DNA of 64,000 bases from Temnothorax longispinosus (taxonomy: Eukaryota; Arthropoda; Insecta; Hymenoptera; Formicidae): assembly GCF_030848805.1 (NCBI RefSeq), contig NC_092358.1, forward strand, positions 18,943,297 through 19,007,296, written 5' to 3'. A program made the translations under genes and the position numbers. The notes below the pieces were generated by a model. The model was not told the DNA's origin. It was given only the letters and a program-made list of their open reading frames with translations, and searched no databases. Positions 1 through 13,700 of the stretch are shown one piece after another. The number at the start of each line of letters is the position of its first letter. Position 1 is the first letter of the stretch.

Positions 1-2923
1 GAATATAAAATATCGCACTCCGCTTTTAACTTCGTGGTTAACCTACATTCTACGGGTAACGAGGGCGTCTACCAATATTAAAGTTTATTCGCGTACATCT
101 TATCGATCGTGCGTTTCGATCGACTTCACGTAACGGTGTGCATTTCTGCGGTAAGGGCGATGTACCATTTTCGAATGAACTTACCCTCGACATTTTCACA
201 TTTATCGTACATTGTGACGGCTCTCAAATTAACGTGTTAAATATTCGTGTTAAATATTACATACGCCCGAAGCACTGTACGTGAAATCTTTACCGAGATA
301 TATTCCCGCGGAACCGATATCCACGTTTATAAAATTCGCGAAAGTTTACATAAATGAAGAATTTCCATTTTTGAGAATTTTACTTCAACGGTAAATGCGT
401 GTAACGTATATCATTCATTATTTCACTTCATGCTTTTATAAAATATATTACTTAGCTTCGATTTATCGAAGTGAGATTACCATCTAGTTAAAAAAAGAAC
501 CTGATCAACATATGTTGTGTTGTGCAATTTTGTGTAATTTGCATGGTAAATTTGATTCAAGTATATACAGAATGTCTTCTTTATCGTCAAAATGCTTGAT
601 TACATTACCGTTTTCGGAATCACGTTGTAAAAATTGCCAGTTTCTGGCAAATTAAGCGTCCTAAATCTATATACATTGGTTTACAATACCGCTCGCTTGT
701 AACGCTCGTTTGGATCGCTTGTATAATATCTATCATTAAATCCGCAATTACTTTAACGAGAAAAGCGATCGTTCGGCATAATGCGCGTCGAATCGTTGCC
801 AGAAATGTTCGCGCGATCGACCAATTACGCACGCCGATTACACACGCACGTCCATGTGTTTGCACGTAACGCATGGTCCTGTCATTAAGCAGCCGGCGAT
901 TACAAAACCATTACGATCCTTCGATAACGAGTGAATCGTATTATTAAATGTCTTGTCCTTTCGGCACGCACAAGCTTTAATTTTTTTCAAACATAAATCG
1001 TATATTAGAATATAAAAAGTGAGATAAATTAAATTTTTCGAAATCCAGCAAAAATAAATGCAATTTCATAAATTAATTATATGAATGAATGAATGAATGA
1101 TACTTTTTTTTATACTTTAATTATATTATTTACAATCATTATTTATCGCTATAAAATTTGATTTTGCAATTTCATTGAACGGAAGAGTATTCTTTCTACG
1201 TCTTGCTGTGTAATGCACTTACAAGGAATTTTCAATCGTATAAAAAAAATCGTGCAAAAATGCAGTACATAAATGAAGAAATACGTATATTAGAGATTCC
1301 AATCTAGCTCGGGTGTTATTAACAGATCGAATAAGCCTGAAGGAACGTGTTCGCTCCGGAAGTTTTTTACGCGTACCGGATTCCCTGACGGTCGACGGAC
1401 GATACGATGCGGCTGACGTAAAACGTGTGAGAGTTTACGGGTGGCGCGTAGGTGGATGCAGGTATGTAGGTACGTGAGAAGCGACGTAGGCGAAGCGTTG
1501 CATTGCCGCCACGTAATATTCAATCATGCATTTCACCCGCGCACCATACGAGCCTTCGTTTTGCGGCGAAGGCGACGATCCATCAGCAATTCCTGAGTTT
1601 ATCAGGACAAGCTGATATTTATTATTTTCTCTCTTTCTGCGACAAAATTAAACACGTACGATTCATTTAAAAATTATTAATGGAATCTATTAGAATAATG
1701 GGACGCATAAACGATATTTGTATCAAAGAACAGAAAAATATTTTTATAGCAAAATCTTTGAACATTCTTTTTTTTTAATTCATGCTTAAAATTTTAACAA
1801 GATTCAACAAGATAAGCTGTTACACTAGAATTTACAGTGGGTAAAAATTTGCATAGAATGATATCTAAAAAAAAATATGTACCTATCTATAACATCTCGA
1901 TATTGGACTTTGGCGAAAAAATGAAAGCTTTTGTATTTGAATACCACTTCCCTCTCTTTCTCTCTTCCCCCCTCCCCCTCTCTCTCTCTCTTTCTCATTT
2001 AAATATCGCATTTCTAGACCACGACCTTCTCCCGCGAGCTCGAGACGGTTCATTGAAAATACCGGAATATCGCGTGCTTAATAAAATCCCATACGTATGC
2101 CATAGCGCTCGCTGCCAGCTATTACCGACACAACCGACGACGCTCGTACTTCGTTATTGCGCACGGGATCGCGGTACGAATGCGAAATCACTGAGGACTG
2201 TGTTCCGCGAACGCGCGCGCTCCTCGCAGAACCGAAAGTCGCGTTTTCTCGAGGCTGCGACGATGCGGCGGCGGCCGCGTTGCGATACGAATGGAGTAAG
2301 AAACCATAATCCGACTCGGCATAAAAAAAGGGAAAAGTATTTTGAGAGGACGGAAGCGCAAAACGCGCTCCTCGCATTGCGTTTCCTCGGTCGAGCGTCT
2401 TCTCCAACTCGTCGAGCAAATTCAGAATGATCGCTCTGATTACTCCAGTTGTTCTCTCGATTGTCGGATGATACAATCACAAATTATATCTTGTAAGACA
2501 TATTTCTATCATTCTATTCATTCTATTACTTAAATTTGTTATCTCAGATTTTTCAAATGTTTGTATTTAAATCATATTTGCGCGTATCTTATATGTAATA
2601 TATGTGTTATTTAAGTTGATAGTTATTTTCTGTTTGATGAACAGTATAACACAATAAGATTGTTAAGAAAAATATTGTTGGAAAAATTGTTTGTTTCATT
2701 CAAATACAAGGAAAGTTGTTTTCTTATTTTTGTTTCAATCTGGCGTCGCGTCGATTCATTAGGGATCATTGAACCACGCGAAAACAACGCCAGGAGGTAT
2801 CCTAAAGATAGATATTTTCCTCGGTCGAATTCAATGAGAAATAATTATCATTTTTTCGAAAAAAGGAGTAGCAATTTCTGTTAATTTAATGCCTTCGTAA
2901 TGAAGTTAAATTGCACATACATG
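1..2923. other. Intergenic, AT-rich with small GC patches
   Basis: I see no supported gene. It contains an (ATGA)n run at 1081-1100, GC-moderate patches at about 1300-1560 and 2010-2470, and a pyrimidine-rich run at 1949-1997. Frames overlapping 2078-2480 on both strands come from base composition. Confidence 0.6.
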
Positions 2924-3168
2924 GAAAGAACGGTTTTGCTGAAGTATCTAAAAATTTAGCTAGATACAGATCTGAAAGTAATTTCGTTGGATCATCAAAA
3001 TAATAATGCAGAACACTCAAACAGATTGCTAAAATGTCAAAATTTTTCGCAGCATTATCATCATACTTCAGCGACCTACTGTAATTATTTTGATGATGCA
3101 ACAAAATTATTTTCAGATCTGTATCTAGCTAAATTTTTACAGGTATACTTCAGCAAAACCGTTTTTTT
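2924..3168. mobile_element. Palindromic MITE, about 245 bp
   Basis: Long imperfect inverted arms: ACGGTTTTGCTGAAGTAT at 2930 and its complement ending near 3162, with matching interiors (AGCTAGATACAGATCTGAAA; ATCATCAAAATAAT). There is no coding capacity. The exact ends and target duplication are unclear. Confidence 0.7.
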
Positions 3169-5100
3169 CGTAATAAGTAGTCATTTACTTAACTACAATC
3201 TGATTTGTGTATGACAATAGAACGAACAGTTCTTCGATGCGGTAATTCACCTGCGCGCACATGCTCACGTAATATGTATTCAAATATCCCGATTGTGCTC
3301 AATATTAAGTGCACGTGGGCCGCAAGCACGTCGCAAGCGGGCGTGCTTTCTAAATTTCACTGCGCGCTATTCGCGCCTTGACTGTCCGTATTACATATAT
3401 TGTGCAAACGAAAGCGAATGCGAACTTTAAAGTTGCATAAAAAGAAAAAACAAAAAATCTTTGTTTTGTCATTAATCACTCTTTCATTCTCTTATCATTT
3501 AATATATTCTACCTAATAGGATATTCTAATAATTCTTAATAGAATAATCTAACATTCTTATATATCGTTTGTACTTAAATTTTATGTCAGTTGCTTATAG
3601 TAAACTGATATATGTATAAAAACAAAACTTAATTGCAAAGTGTGTGTGTTAAAATTAGTAATTATTTGGACATTGAACAAATTATTAATAAAACCTTATT
3701 TTTTTCTTAATTTTTATTTATTTATTAGATAAATTTTATGTTGAGAAAAAATATTTATATAATTTATATTTATATTTTTAAAGTAATATACATAAATTTA
3801 TGTCGTATTTAATAGTTATCAAAATATTTAAATGTTTGAAAAAATATTAAAATTAGGATGAGAAAAAGATATATAAGATGTTTTCTTAAAAAAAATTATT
3901 CTTTTAAGAAAAACAATCGCAGAATTTGGTAAAGAATGCCACTTCATGACCATAAAGTCTCGAGACACCTCGTATGCGTCAACTTCTCGAAGGTTCATTA
4001 AATCGACAGAATTTTGTGCAACCAGAATAAATTTATTGTATGTAAAAATAACAGAAAGTTATATCCTTTCGCTCGGATAAACCTGAAGATGCGGCGACAT
4101 GTAAGAAGATTACATTCAAAGTCCTTGACATATATAGAAAGAATCGTTATAGAAGGGTAGAGCGCAAAAAGGCTTTTCACACACACCGCGTTCGGCGGTC
4201 CAATCGAAGTCGGGGAACAGTTCTCCATAAAGTCTCGCGGCAGACAGCGGGCCTTGGAGAACTTCGCGGTGCAGAACGCGAAGAGGGGCGCAGAATCCGG
4301 CGTGAAACGACGAGAAAATCTACGGGCTTATTACGTAACTTTGGACATTACAGTTTATATATTGGAACGCCAATGCTTATAGTCATTGTACTTTTTATAT
4401 ACGTGTATGAAAAAAATAATGTCACTTTTAATTTTATTTTAATTAAAGATACAAGATTAGTAAATCCCATCGATAAATTTCACACAGGGCTAAAAAATCG
4501 TAGCTATGATGTTATATCATATATTTAAAACAAAATTACACATACATTTTAATTTTATTTCTAATCGTAAAAAAAAACAAAGAGCTAAAACAATCGTCTC
4601 TAAATTTGTTTGGAGAGAGGATAATTCGTGCGAAAAATAAAATAAAAATTTACATAAAAAATTAAATAGAAAACGTATTTAAACAATGTATTTATTTAAC
4701 AAATACTTGCCAAACTAATCATATTGTGTATAAAGTATTGCATATTGATACTATTATATTATATATTGTGATATAACGCAATATCTCCGATTGTAAATAT
4801 AACATTCGAAATTCAAATATTTGCCGAATTATAGCATTTTCTGAAATCGGCTTAATTTATTTAACACTATAAACCACACTGTAAAACAGTTCTATTTATA
4901 TATAAACGTAATTTTATGCACAAACATATTTTCGTGCTGTTACCCTTTCTAAAATCGGAATACAAAGTAGTTGCAAGCGGCCAACGTAGCAATACATTAG
5001 TATCTCAACGACAGGTGGTGGAATTTGATAAACAGCGGGTGTCACGTTATTATACAACGACACATGATTGACTATGTAACGTAGAAGTTGGCGCCGCTAA
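3169..5100. other. Intergenic, AT-rich
   Basis: I see no gene, RNA or clear repeat; two moderately GC-rich patches (3240-3400, 4130-4330) have no recognisable content. Confidence 0.6.
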
Positions 5101-5109
5101 TAAATATCA

Positions 5110-5750
5110 ACATTTTTTGTCACAAACTCCATGGAGTCTATATACCGCGCTTTCCCCGTATACCGAAAGGGTTAACGTGTTACAGGGGGGAGAAAAAAAA
5201 AGGCAGCCGGCGAAGGAGAAGATCGCGCGACACGAAGCGCGCAAAAGAGCGAGCACGCATACACCGCTGTCCACGCGGCGAGTGCGCCGTGTGTGCCGCC
5301 AGCCGCCAGTAGTGACGGCGATGTGGGTCAGCCGTGGGGCGACCGCGAGGGGACCCCGAGGGTCGCCGAGGATCGACGGGAACGGCCGAGCGGCAATCAC
5401 GTTGCGCGCATCTGGGTCAGCGGCGTAACGGCGCATGCGCGATGCGGACTCCCGGTCGTTCACCGTTGACCAAGTTACTAACCTTCCGACACCCGGTCGC
5501 CGCTCGGTTCTCCTCGTATTGACCGCCGGAAAAACGTTGACTTTTCTCGCGCGCGCGGGGCGGGTGGGAGGGGGGAGGGGACGCACCGCGCGCTCCTTGG
5601 TCCGTTGACGCGACCCGGTGTCCCCCGTTCTCCCTGCTCTCTTCTTCTACCTCGTCTCCGACTTGCCCACCCCGTTGCAACACTTTTCCGCACTTATATC
5701 GGGCAATCGTCAGGTATCGATTTCGCGACCGGTTTTCCCTTTCGTCGTCG
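5110..5750. promoter_or_regulatory. GC/CpG-rich island
   Basis: Sharp rise in GC and CpG over flanking AT-rich DNA. Long overlapping frames on both strands show no splice sites or family resemblance. Candidate promoter or 5' exon region, strand unknown. Confidence 0.35.
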
Positions 5751-5809
5751 GTAAATGCCGTGTCTGACACTCTATAAAAACATTTTCCATCCCTCCCTGA
5801 CGCGTAGCG

Positions 5810-5910
5810 TACCCAGATGACACAAATGTCCAAAATCGGGACATAAGACATCTTAAAGGCATCATTAAGACGTTTTATGTTCCGATTTTGGACATTATGT
5901 TGTCTGGGTA
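5810..5910. mobile_element. MITE, CCCAGA...TCTGGG family, copy 1
   Basis: A 101-bp near-palindrome bounded by TA: TACCCAGATGAC on the left, TTGTCTGGGTA on the right. The inner arm TGTCCAAAATCGGGACATAA is mirrored by TTATGTTCCGATTTTGGACA. It is related to the copy at 14179-14301. Confidence 0.8.
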
Positions 5911-7826
5911 ATGATACATAAAAAAAAATGCAATGGAAACATTGCCGATGCAAAGAGGTCGGTGTTGCACCGATGCTCTCTTCGCCATTCCTCGCGCGAA
6001 TTCGAAATGAGTTCGATGATTGATTCACGATTGCGAAGGCGCGTGTCATTGTTCTGATCTGCAATCGAAGTGAGATTTCATCGACATTGAATCGTTACGG
6101 CTCGATACCCGCCAATGATCCCGCCGCGTGATTCGTACCGTCTTTCTTCGTCGTTTGTAATGACGATGAAGAGTACAACAACGCAACAACGGCACAAAAC
6201 ACGTATTGTGTACGATAAAACCCAATCGTCATTGACGTGAGATACATCATTTAAAATGATTTATATCTCTTTTTTACATAAATGTATCATTCTTAATAAA
6301 TTACACATCTGAATCCATCGAAACCTGAACTTTCGAGACGGTTTTTTATCGTTTCTTCATTTAAATCTCAGGATTAAAACGTCTTCGAGTGAAAGAGACT
6401 GTCGTTTGGGCAGACAATGTTTCATTATCAATAGACTTTAGTTACTTAATTAATGTGATTCAGAATGTTTATATAATTTTTGACAGATAATAAAGACGAA
6501 GGCGACTCTCTCTCTCTTTTATCACTGTGATGGAAGGGGGACTTTATACAAGCAACGTAATGGGCGACAAAAAAGAATTCTCCGTATAAACAATTTATTT
6601 GAATAATATTTTTTCACCCCATTTATTCACCCCAAAAAAAGTCTTCCTAAAAAGATATTTTTTTTTATATTAACAATATTTTCATAAATAATACAGAAAA
6701 TTACAAAAAACGTTGAAATAATTTTATTTGAAAATATAACATTCTTGCACGTTTTATCGGAGATCTTCAGACTTCGAAATTGCAATTTTATCCTGCAGAA
6801 ATCGACTGAATCGAAGTTGTCATTACATTTTGCTCGATGAAACTTGAATTTTATATACCTATTTATTGACGAGTATGGCTATCGCAATATCACGATGAGA
6901 GTGCGCAGGAATAAAGAACAATAGGTGCAAGGCTGTGTCGGCGATCTTATAAAATATGTCTTCCTCGTTACACGAAGTGGATAATAGAAGACTATATCAC
7001 GCCGATATACCGCCGTCGTCGAAGCAACCGTCGTCGTCTAAAACTGCGAGCCGAGTTGTCAATGGGCGACGTAAAACGATAATTATAATATAGTGAACTC
7101 GACGTATTGGATTCGTGTGATTTGTTCCGCCTTTTTTCCGTTTCTTCTCTTTTGGTTTGTGTGTTTCTTGTTAGTATCGGTGTCTTTCTGCCCGATCTCT
7201 CTTTGTAAATTATCTATAACTTACGTACACTTCTTATTATACAAGGCAATCCAAATTTATCGTTCCATTTACAGTTCTGTTGTGTGATGTCTTTATTTTG
7301 TCTTATTAGACTATTTTTCTAAGTATCGGTTTTAGTTAACTTCTTCTAAAAATTCTTTTTTTTAACAAAATAATGATCATCTCGTGACATGTCGTTTATC
7401 ATAAATGACCGTGTCATCTCACATGGAAGATTTCAAATGTCCTTCGCATCTGCAATAACGTCCTCGCATCTAATCCAATAAACGGAATGCGGGATTTATG
7501 TGAACAAAGGTTTACATAACAGACAATCCACGAGGAAGGTCTCTGTCGCGTTAGAGCCGCTTCGACAAACGAGCGGCCGATATAATCCAAGTCCTAGCAC
7601 GCAAGAGCGAAATGCCAAAAAGTAAAGGTCGACGTTCCGCGGATGATGGCACGATCTAGCGCAGCCATCTCGTTGCCGAGCTTCGAGATGCGATCGCCCG
7701 CGATAATCTTATTCATACTTTCATCGACAATCCTTAAAAACTCTATCGAGCAGCGATGCTTCGCTGTGCAAGAACAATTGTCATTATTTCGCCATTCTGG
7801 AGTCGGAGAAAAAAGCTGAAGATTAC
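5911..7826. other. Intergenic
   Basis: Nothing supportable; AT-rich apart from short mixed patches near 6900-7070 and 7540-7700. Confidence 0.6.
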
Positions 7827-8352
7827 AGGCAGATAATATTAAAGAAAAAAAACAACATACGATTCAGAAATCTTTACTGACTCTTTCATTTTCAAGGATT
7901 TCTTATTTCGAACTTAAGGTGTAGGGGGAGTCCGGGAAACTTGACCATAGAGGAGAGTTGAACCACCAAATATCTCGTTCAAATTTTAAACAAAGAGCTC
8001 AATCCGAACACGTTATAACACGTTTGTCTCACTCACAGTCGAAACGCACTACCAAGCGTCATGTTGTCACGTGCTCGGATTGAGCTCTTTGTTCAAAATT
8101 TGAACGAGATATTTGAAGTGGTTCAACTCTCCTCTATTATGGTCAAGTCTCCCGGACTCCCCCTAAGCTCTATCGCCGATATATTTGACAGATAGATTGA
8201 TCACGCAGATTGTAGGCAGATACTATTTAAAAAAAAAAACATACGATCCAGAAACCTTTACTAACTCTTTAACTTTCAAGAATTTTTTATTTCAAACTTA
8301 AAGTTATCCTTTATCGCAGATATATTTGACATCAGATAGATTGATCGCGCAG
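7827..8352 (+). repeat. Ancient tandem duplication interrupted by a MITE
   Basis: Two diverged copies of a roughly 140-bp unit: copy 1 is 7827-7921 plus 8166-8210, copy 2 is 8211-8352. Both contain GGCAGAT, ACATACGATYCAGAAAYCTT, CTTTCAAG and ATATATTTGACA...GATAGATTGATC. A MITE splits copy 1 only. Confidence 0.75.
7922..8165. mobile_element. TA-flanked MITE with about 95-bp arms
   Basis: Starts TA-GGGGGAGTCCGGGAAACTT and ends with AAGTCTCCCGGACTCCCCC-TA. The arms match over about 95 bp (CTTGACCATA, GAGGAGAGTTGAACCAC, TATCTCGTTCAAATTTT) around a loop of about 55 bp. The TA duplication suggests Tc1/mariner-type mobilisation. No transposase is present. Confidence 0.85.
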
Positions 8353-8885
8353 GGAACCAGGAAGCCGAGCGCGCGCGAAAATAAACGTGCAACGTGCGCG
8401 TCTTGGGATCGACGCGTTCATAAGCGCGGTCGCGCTGTTTAGAAGCGCGTTCGTTATATGCTACACGAAGGCGCAGCTATTCGCGTCCCGGCCCGGCCCA
8501 AATCCGAAAATCGTTTCGGATGCCGGACGATCTTGGCAGCGGTCGTCCGTCGATCGGCCCGCGGTTCTGGCCCGCTCTGTACCTGCGTGGCCATCGGTGT
8601 GTCGCAAGTATTACCACATCTGGGGGCCTCTCTTAAGGAAACTGTAACGGTCATTCTTGTCCGCGGCCGGAGCGAGACCCCTTCGAGAGAGCGCGCACGC
8701 GCGAGAGAGAGCAGTTATGTTGTTCTGTGTGTAAGGCCCGCCCGCCGCCGCCGCCGCGCCGGTTCGTCCCTTACCGGTTGCATCTCCGCAAAGTGGCGCA
8801 TAGTCGAGAGAGAGTTGCATAACTCTTTGGAAAAACCGGTTATCTTGTGCCGGCCGTTGACGAGCTTCTGGCCGGAACTTCTAGA
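8353..8885. promoter_or_regulatory. GC/CpG-rich island
   Basis: CpG-dense, with GA-rich runs (CGAGAGAGCGCGCACGCGCG) and a GCC-triplet stretch. Frames are open on both strands with no protein resemblance. Confidence 0.35.
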
Positions 8886-8890
8886 ATAGC

Positions 8891-10608
8891 ATTAACTTTT
8901 TGTATTTTAACTCTTCATATGTAACTGCGAGGTTTCCCGTAATACGGCACAGTTACCCAAACTCAAGTTTCTGAGTTTGAGGAAACATTTTTATTAGAAA
9001 AAATTCATGTTGATAATGCTTTATTAATATAAAGAAGATGCGAAAAGTATCGATCTTTAATGAAAGATATTTGGCTTTTATCTTATTGTAATGATTCACA
9101 GTGTTGAAGAAACGAAAATGTATAATTTAATGGTGATTCCTAAAATTAGCTAGGAGTTAGCCATCAATTATTATGAAAGTTTATTCTGACAAAGATATTT
9201 TGTAAACTATTAGAGAGTATCAGGAATATAACAGTTGTTAGTGGATTTAAAATTGACCTCATTACAGTAATTACTTTTGATGTTTAACCTTTCGACTTTT
9301 AACAGTTTCATCAGCGACCGAATTATTTATCATAAGTATTTTTGAAAGTATCAAAAATAAGATGATTATTGTGTTAAAAATTTATAACCGCGACCTCGTT
9401 TTAATAATCACACTTCTAACTTACAAATTAAATTATGATAATTAAGTTAATAATTAAATACTCTTGTTTGATAAATATCTACATGTAGATTCATGGATAT
9501 CATTTAATTTTACATCCATCACGTCGCTATTTAAAACAACAAATCTTGAAATTACAAATGTATAATAAATTATTTGACGGCAAAGTTTTTATTTGGCTTC
9601 TGAATTTCAAAAGCATATCACAAAATACAACATTTTGATTTGATTGTAATAATCCATTTATAGTATTCATTGTTATGAATTATTACAACATTTCTGCAGA
9701 TGTTATTTATACATACACAAGCTTGGAAAAGTTATTTTTCTATAGATAAATCCCGATATATAAAAATTTACATTGAGCAAAAATGTTGTTTTCAACAGGA
9801 TTAACAGATCTCTCTTACGAAAGCTGCTTTCTATCGCGAATATTACCTGGCTATTTATAGCAGCAGATTTTGATCATCTCTTTTGAGACGAAACCTTTGA
9901 AACGTTTCGGCGAATTTTTTATAGAATGTAATACGAAATACGCGAACACGCGAATAAACATAATATTTGACAGAATACGAAAATAGGTCATAGCAAAATC
10001 AATAGCAATTATAATAAAGAATTATATAAAGTCATATAGTCAGAGAATTTAATAAAAATTAATAGTAAGCAACAAAACATACCGGTATAAAATAGAATCT
10101 TCAAAAATGATTAATATAAAACGAAATACTACTTATTTTTATAAATCTAAATTAAATTCCTCACATTAATAATGTTATCGCGAGACTTGAAGTGTTTGAA
10201 GTTTAGTACCAAAAAGTAATATGTACCAAGTTATGTGCACAAATGTACCCTTTCATGCTTTAATCTTAAAACTCGAGTATCGCTTTTACATGACTTAAAA
10301 ACGATTGTCGTGCTTGACTTCTCGCGCCGTAGTGCGATATCCAATTCCTAGAGTGCATTCATGGAGCCAGTGCACGGTCGTAGCAAACGTGAATCTCGAC
10401 CCGAATGTGGGTCAGAGCGCAAAGCAATCGGCACGAAGGTAAGTCATAGCACACGACAGAGAAAATGTAGTTATTTATGACACATGATGATCCCCTAAGA
10501 ATATATGTATAATATTTCAATTTGATATAAAATTCACACGAGCATTGTTGACTTAATACCACAAAAGTGCGTTGTATTTTCCGATAGTTCCGATATAACA
10601 GCAGATAA

Positions 10609-10656
<48 letters not shown>

Positions 10657-12050
10657 CAGAGATAATTATAGCACAGAATATTAGAAAAAACATTGATAAG
10701 GAAATAAAACAAAAATGAAAAGAGAAACAGTAAAATATAATAATTAAAATTTATTCTAGTTTCTCTAAGAAAAATCTGAAATTATAGGCAGTAATATAAC
10801 TTCTACATTAATGATAAATAAAATAATATTTTATAATTACAATTGCTGTTATTTATAATCTTAAATTAAAGATACATTCAAAGTGGACATGACATAAATT
10901 TAAAAAACTAACTTAATATAAGAAAGGCATAACAAGGAATATATAAAAAAAAAACTATATTCTGTAATGTTATATGTTTATCAATTCTTTTTCATCGCAT
11001 TGTGAATTGAACGCGTAAAGTTCAATGCGGAGAAGCAGATCGATTATATTCTCATCACACGGTATACGTAGCTCGAGACAGAAAAATAGTATTATCACCT
11101 GGACAACGAGTTTGCATCTATATCACAACTTTATCGATAAACATTCGAAATTGATATCTATTCGGGAGAAAATGCTTTTTTTCTAATTGGATGAGATATA
11201 AATGATATTAATCCACTCGTGTTACTATCGCGTTACGGTAATCGTTTTGTAATATCGATATCGTATTCCATGATTAATATTGATGTAAATGTTGCGACGC
11301 GCTCTGATAATTCCGAGATATTACATTTTTTAATCGATATTTGCTTATTTTTAGCAGCTACTATTAAAACTTCCATTTATGTGCAACGATTTTATATGAA
11401 GTTTGCATTGCTTTTGAAAAAACAACTTCAATAAATTTATTATTGTAACTCCAATATACTATCGTAATCAAATTTTCTCTCATTGATAATCCTACATTGC
11501 TAATTAAGTCTTGTTAATAGCCAAGAGAGATTAGATAAAATAATTAAAATCTTAATTAATACATACGCAAGTATTTAGAGTCTTTAAATTTTATTTCAGT
11601 TGTAAAGACAAGGAATAAGAATTTCTTAAAATTAGATTTAACTGATTATTTAATTCGTATTTTTCATATAATACCGAGAGGGAGATAACGAGAAAAAGAG
11701 AGAAAGAACAATCTGACGTTTAATTTGGAAATAGTTATATCTATCTTCATTTATCATATATTTTGCTATTATATCGGAAAGGAAAATGTCACGTCCTACT
11801 TCGACCCATAAAATCAAATTAATATAATATTCTTTGTAATCAAATTAATATGATGCAATTTATATAGACTGTATTATCCACTTAAAATACGTAATATTTT
11901 TCTAAAAAAAGCTAAGATCACATTTCGGTGTGCGACGTACATTTCTGTGCAATTTCACATTTCTACATTCTCTTGAGCTTAACGTTCTCTTCATCGGTGA
12001 AATGGGTTAACAAGAGTAACCGTTTAGTCATCACGATCTGCGTCGTCAAA
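8891..12050. other. Intergenic, AT-rich
   Basis: Only the (TA)n tract at 10612-10654 stands out. Frames at 10359-10712 and 11219-11434 are not supported as genes. Confidence 0.6.
10612..10654. repeat. (TA)n microsatellite
   Basis: About 21 uninterrupted TA units; the overlapping minus-strand frame (10359-10712) is an artefact of it. Confidence 0.9.
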
Positions 12051-12420
12051 ATCTCGGCGTATCGCCTACGATCGTTCGCCAAACAATGCGCGTCGCTCGT
12101 GCGACGGATAATAGACCGAGAGAGTCGTTGAACCTCGCGAGCGAGCTTTCCGAGATGACGCGCGACACACGCGCGAGCCGAGCGTATTGCTATACCGCGG
12201 TTACAGCATTACGGAGCGGAGCGGACTTGGCACGAATTACGCGACTTCGACGTTTATTATGCCGCTCGGAAACGCCTGTCTTAAAGTTCGTCGTCTCTCG
12301 GGGACCGGTCAGAAGTGACGTCAGCCTGAGCGTCGCGTGAATGCGTGCGAACGAGCAAGCGAGCGGCAACGTTAACCCTTTGCACTCAGGCGTATCTGCA
12401 TTACGTTCGAGTCGTTACGC
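12050..12420. promoter_or_regulatory. GC-rich island with full CRE
   Basis: CpG-rich patch containing the palindromic CRE TGACGTCA at 12316-12323. Just downstream TTAACCCTTTGCACTC (12372-12387) resembles one end of the TTAA elements, but no partner end was found. Confidence 0.35.
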
Positions 12421-12984
12421 AGCCCAGTCGGAAAAATATTTATATCTTTGCCAGATATATGACTCAACGCTTGTGTAAATTGAGCACGTAGGAACGAACG
12501 AAATTATTAATTGTATTAACTATTTTGATAATTAATTATATATATGCGATTTATTGAAGAAAGTTCAATATACAATTGTAGAATAATAGTGTCAGTTTTC
12601 TTTTCAATTTGATAAAAGATTATAATTGAATTATTCACCTTATATGCCATGCGTTCATAATAATAGCGATCTCTTTCGATGGTACTCAGTATTTATAATG
12701 TTAGCAGATTTATGTTAAAATGTAATAATAATAAGAAATCCATACTGTTAACGGTCTACGTTATCTATATAGGATTAATAATATCAAAATATTTACATCA
12801 AAAATTTATAATATCAAAAATTCACGATACTCTAAAAACATATTTAAATTCAAACAAAGAGAGAGAGCGAGAGAGAGAGAAATTGGTCCAAATTAATATA
12901 TACCAAGATTTTATGATACCATGCATGCATGAATACGCGAAAGTTTATATGGTATTAAAATATTCCGGTTTTACTTGATGAACA

Positions 12985-13583
12985 CCAAGTGTGCAACGAG
13001 AGAGACCCATGTCTCGCCCGTTTATTAAACAAGCAGCAAGTAAACACGCGGATCAGTATAATATGCGCACTTGCGCGCGCGCGCGTTATTCGTTATCAAA
13101 AATCGGCTTATCTGCTCTATCCGCGGTATCGCAAATCTCGCACGCTGAATTCCACGGCAGAAAAGGCAGACTGACGACAATAACCGACGACGACGATGAC
13201 AACGACAACGACGACTTGCAACCGCGGACTCGCGTGCATGCATATATCGTCGTCGCGCACGAATATTTATTTGCGAAACGTATTTATAGAGTATTACGCG
13301 GCGCAGGTTGGCAACCTCGTGCACGGTTATGCAATAAATGAGCGAAGGAGCGAAAGGGACACGGCGAGGGCGAGGGGGATAGCGAAGGAAATCGCTCGGA
13401 GTGAGCGGTGAGTGCGAGAAGGGAGGGGCAGGGAGGCGAGCGAGGACAATGAGGAACGACGCAGGGGGGAGGAGGGAGACTACGGTGAGGGATTGAAGAG
13501 AGAAGGAAGGAGTAAAATGGCTTGGAAAGAACGGCGCGCGCGCGGTGGGGAGACGGATAAAACTGGCGCGTGTTCAAGAAAGA

Positions 13584-13648
<65 letters not shown>

Positions 13649-13700
13649 GAGAGTGAGTGAATCAGAAAATATGAGGAAAAAATGGAAGAGGGGGGGGTGC
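12985..13700. promoter_or_regulatory. GC-rich island with GAC triplets and (GA)n
   Basis: CpG-rich with a GACGAC/AACGAC run (13184-13215) and purine-rich GGGAGG sequence leading into (GA)n. Frames are low-complexity Arg/Glu. Possible regulatory region. Confidence 0.3.
13587..13653 (+). repeat. (GA)n tract
   Basis: About 65 bp of nearly pure GA next to a GC-rich island; potential binding site for GAGA-type factors. Confidence 0.85.

Noticed and set aside
5417..6064. 215-codon minus-strand frame
   Set aside because: It runs through a MITE and a GC island; no protein-like conservation.
9981..9990. ROR-type element AAATAGGTCA, and another on the minus strand at 50179-50188
   Set aside because: Several matches to this degenerate site are expected by chance in 64 kb, so position alone does not support autoregulation by HR3.
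10359..10712. 117-codon minus-strand frame
   Set aside because: Contains a (Tyr-Ile)n stretch translated from the (TA)n microsatellite.
12372..12387. TTAACCCTTTGCACTC as a TTAA-element end
   Set aside because: No matching inverted end was found nearby.
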